From contig JABABQ010000067.1 of the NCBI GenBank assembly GCA_014238155.1, positions 62,001-126,000 on the forward strand: DNA of 64,000 nucleotides. The letters run 5' to 3'. The notes under the pieces are model-generated. The model did not search any database. It worked only from the letters and a program-made list of their open reading frames with translations, and was not told the origin of the DNA. This document shows positions 63,958-64,000 of this stretch, piece after piece (positions within the stretch are counted from its first letter, which is position 1; every line of letters starts with the position of its first letter). A program made the translations under genes and the position numbers. The stretch comes from Rhizobiaceae bacterium. GTDB lineage: Bacteria; Pseudomonadota; Alphaproteobacteria; Rhizobiales; Rhizobiaceae.

Positions 63958-64000
63958 TGCACTTGTTGAAGGCTAACGCTGCAAACGCAGTCCGATGCGC

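Noticed and set aside
1-64000. CRISPR arrays, rRNA operon, integrase or complete insertion sequence
   Set aside because: No regularly spaced direct repeats, rRNA sequence, integrase or transposase gene was recognised anywhere in the window.

Overview
The window looks like chromosomal DNA of an alphaproteobacterium, most likely Hyphomicrobiales (Rhizobiales) and possibly marine. This rests on a CpdR-type cell-cycle regulator, the neighbourhood cpdR / N-formylglutamate amidohydrolase / hisN, the block gltB-gltD / DUF459 SGNH protein / lytic transglycosylase / galU, several TRAP and TTT-free small-molecule transport genes, and moderate GC content by eye. Gene density is high. One tRNA (Val, GAC) is present. 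I see no CRISPR array, rRNA operon, phage or complete insertion sequence.

Regions, left to right. (1) 1-6100: two alpha/beta hydrolases, an ICMT-like membrane methyltransferase, a fatty-acid desaturase, an ArgP-like LysR regulator and a frameshifted acyltransferase-3 pseudogene. (2) 6100-16000: a carbohydrate region with a Gfo/Idh/MocA oxidoreductase, an L-fucose-isomerase-like protein, a LacD/YihT-like aldolase, a di-haem peroxidase-like protein, a Sel1 protein, and a TRAP transporter behind a GntR-like LacI regulator. A 16-bp operator lies on top of the TRAP promoter. (3) 16200-26000: a TPR protein, an MFS permease, a small zinc-ribbon protein, a TetR-controlled three-gene operon with repeated operator boxes, a TauE/SafE permease, an M20 peptidase and a DapA-like lyase/aldolase.

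(4) 26000-42420 is a large purine-catabolism island: FAD monooxygenase, guanine deaminase, NCS2 permease, xdhC, xdhB, xdhA, a LysR regulator, a Rieske oxygenase, urate hydroxylase PuuD, a second paralogous LysR regulator, 5-hydroxyisourate hydrolase, a PuuE-UraD fusion and ureidoglycine aminohydrolase. (5) 42440-49030 is a complete beta-hydroxyaspartate cycle locus (bhcA, bhcB, bhcC, bhcD with a divergent IclR regulator bhcR), followed on the same strand by a GAPDH. The ureide pathway leads toward glyoxylate, and the BHAC turns two glyoxylate into oxaloacetate. The two islands therefore form a near-continuous guanine-to-oxaloacetate module. A shared 13-bp sequence (consensus AATTTGATAATCC) occurs in the lysR2/puuD, hiuH/puuE and bhcA/bhcR divergent promoters, with a shorter match at xdhA/lysR1, which suggests common control. 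I do not see an allantoate amidohydrolase or a ureidoglycolate-cleaving enzyme in the window.

(6) 49150-64000 is core genome: tRNA-Val, cpdR, N-formylglutamate amidohydrolase, hisN, a lysophospholipase-like hydrolase, a small heat-shock protein behind a candidate ROSE-type RNA thermometer, a 284-bp MITE-like element with TA duplication, gltBD, a DUF459 SGNH protein, a MltB-type lytic transglycosylase and galU.
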